From an uncultured Porphyromonas sp. (GTDB lineage Bacteria; Bacteroidota; Bacteroidia; Bacteroidales; Porphyromonadaceae), in NCBI RefSeq assembly GCF_938039215.1, contig NZ_CALHVI010000039.1:1-7271 (forward strand): a stretch of 7,271 nt of DNA, in the 5' to 3' direction. Under the pieces are notes generated by a model. It worked only from the letters and a program-made list of their open reading frames with translations. It was not told the origin of the DNA and did no database searches. Both the position numbers and the translations under genes were made by a program. Within the stretch, counting starts at the first letter, position 1; each line of letters begins with the position of its first letter. Of the stretch, positions 6,916-7,271 are shown piece by piece.

Positions 6916-7027
6916 GAGGAATGAATTCCCTCCATGCGGGGAATGACCTTGCTCATTTAGGGGGATGAATACGCTCGTTTAGTGGGTTGAATTTGGCTCT
7001 TTCGGTTTGGTACTCTTGCTCCATGGG
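6916..7027. repeat. Degenerate 22-bp tandem repeat, five copies
   Basis: Five consecutive units of 22-23 bp are seen: 6916-6937, 6938-6960, 6961-6982, 6983-7005 and 7006-7027. The shared pattern is roughly GGGGAATGAATTCGCTC followed by a TTTAG-like end. The anchor GCTC (CCTC in the first unit) begins at 6929, 6951, 6973, 6996 and 7018, giving spacings of 22, 22, 23 and 22. The outer copies are the most diverged. There are no spacers between units, so this is not a CRISPR array. Short tandem repeats of this size occur in Porphyromonas intergenic MITE-like elements, but I cannot assign this one to a named family. Confidence 0.7.
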
Positions 7028-7191
7028 CTGCAAAAGGAGTCGAGTCGAGGAAGAAGGCACCCATTTCTCACCCAGATTTTGGAGTAGCCTTCACAGAAAG
7101 ATGAAATTTTTTTCACCCCTTGTAAGTGCCTTATTTATGGGCAAGTGAATTCAACTCAACGAGGGTAGTAAGGAAATATTTTGCGAGGAGA

Positions 7192-7224
7192 TTTGGTTGG
7201 AAGAAAAGTTTTGCACTATCTTTG
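7192..7224 (+). promoter_or_regulatory. Bacteroidetes-type promoter facing out of the window
   Basis: TTTG at 7192-7195 fits the -33 box and TATCTTTG at 7217-7224 fits the -7 box TAnnTTTG exactly, with 21 bp between them, within the usual spacing for the primary sigma factor of this phylum. Transcription would start near 7230 and run rightwards. A second TTTTG at 7209-7213 is too close to serve as the -33 box. An A/T-rich stretch near 7100-7115 lies about 80 bp upstream. Confidence 0.65.
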
Positions 7225-7271
7225 CAACCGCAAACGAGAAACGGCGGCCAGGACGGACAGCGAGCGAGCTA
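7225..7271 (+). other. Start of a right-hand transcript, possibly a stable-RNA leader
   Basis: Downstream of the promoter the sequence turns abruptly GC-rich and lacks a start codon. TTTGC at 7221-7225 pairs with GCAAA at 7230-7234 around AACC. The combination of a strong TAnnTTTG promoter, a CTTTGCA-ACCGCAAACGA-like junction and a GC-rich leader recalls Bacteroidetes rRNA or tRNA operons. The RNA itself is outside the window, so this is only a guess; an mRNA leader is equally allowed. Confidence 0.3.

Larger units (their letters stand above)
6641..7191. other. Gene-free divergent spacer with repeats
   Basis: No credible coding frame with a plausible start or family resemblance is seen on either strand between the two outward-facing promoters. 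The stretch holds a small dyad ATAAT/ATTAT (6664-6668 with 6673-6677), a 9-bp inverted repeat, an 82-bp nested palindrome, a purine-rich strip (about 6859-6899), a degenerate 22-bp tandem repeat and an AT-rich dyad TGAAA-TTTT-TTTCA (7102-7115) that might act as an upstream element for the right-hand promoter. The individual repeats are listed separately. Confidence 0.75.

Noticed and set aside
6916..7027. CRISPR array
   Set aside because: The repeats are contiguous and degenerate with no unique spacers, and no cas genes are present.

Overview
The window looks like chromosomal DNA from a Bacteroidota (Bacteroidetes) species, and Porphyromonas or a close relative is my best guess. The evidence is a TonB-dependent receptor with an N-terminal carboxypeptidase-regulatory-like domain, three lipoproteins with Bacteroidetes-type signal peptides, a DUF4876-type protein, promoter elements of the TAnnTTTG type, and the lack of clear Shine-Dalgarno sequences. 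The genus is inferred from overall feel (balanced base composition, repeat-rich spacer) and not from a marker gene.

Positions 1-6409 hold four genes, all on the minus strand and read right to left, separated by only 13, 24 and 33 bp, so almost certainly one operon. In transcription order they are: a TonB-dependent outer-membrane receptor (6409-3980); a lipoprotein 'A' of 477 residues (3966-2533); a lipoprotein 'B' of 472 residues (2508-1090); and a DUF4876-like lipoprotein (1056 to beyond position 1) that appears to be cut only a few residues before its natural end. A and B are divergent paralogues of each other: several motifs occur in the same order. B carries a histidine-rich segment that A lacks at the matching place. 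No SusD partner is present and the receptor is shorter than SusC proteins, so this is not a glycan-utilisation pair. A metal, haem or metal-chelate uptake role is the best inference, but the substrate is not shown by the sequence.

Positions 6410-7271 contain no convincing protein gene. Reading left to right there is a roughly 210-nt structured leader of the operon with several hairpins; a possible minus-strand promoter near 6627-6634; a 9-bp inverted repeat; a striking 82-bp nested palindrome (6769-6850) followed by a T tract; five degenerate copies of a 22-bp repeat (6916-7027); an AT-rich stretch; and a good Bacteroidetes promoter (7192-7224) pointing right, out of the window, towards a transcript whose first bases resemble a stable-RNA leader.

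The likely working model: the receptor imports a ligand through the outer membrane using TonB energy, while the two paralogous lipoproteins and the DUF4876 protein, probably on the outer leaflet, capture or present it. The combination of paired paralogous lipoproteins with a histidine motif, a DUF4876 partner and a structured leader is the part most likely to be undescribed.
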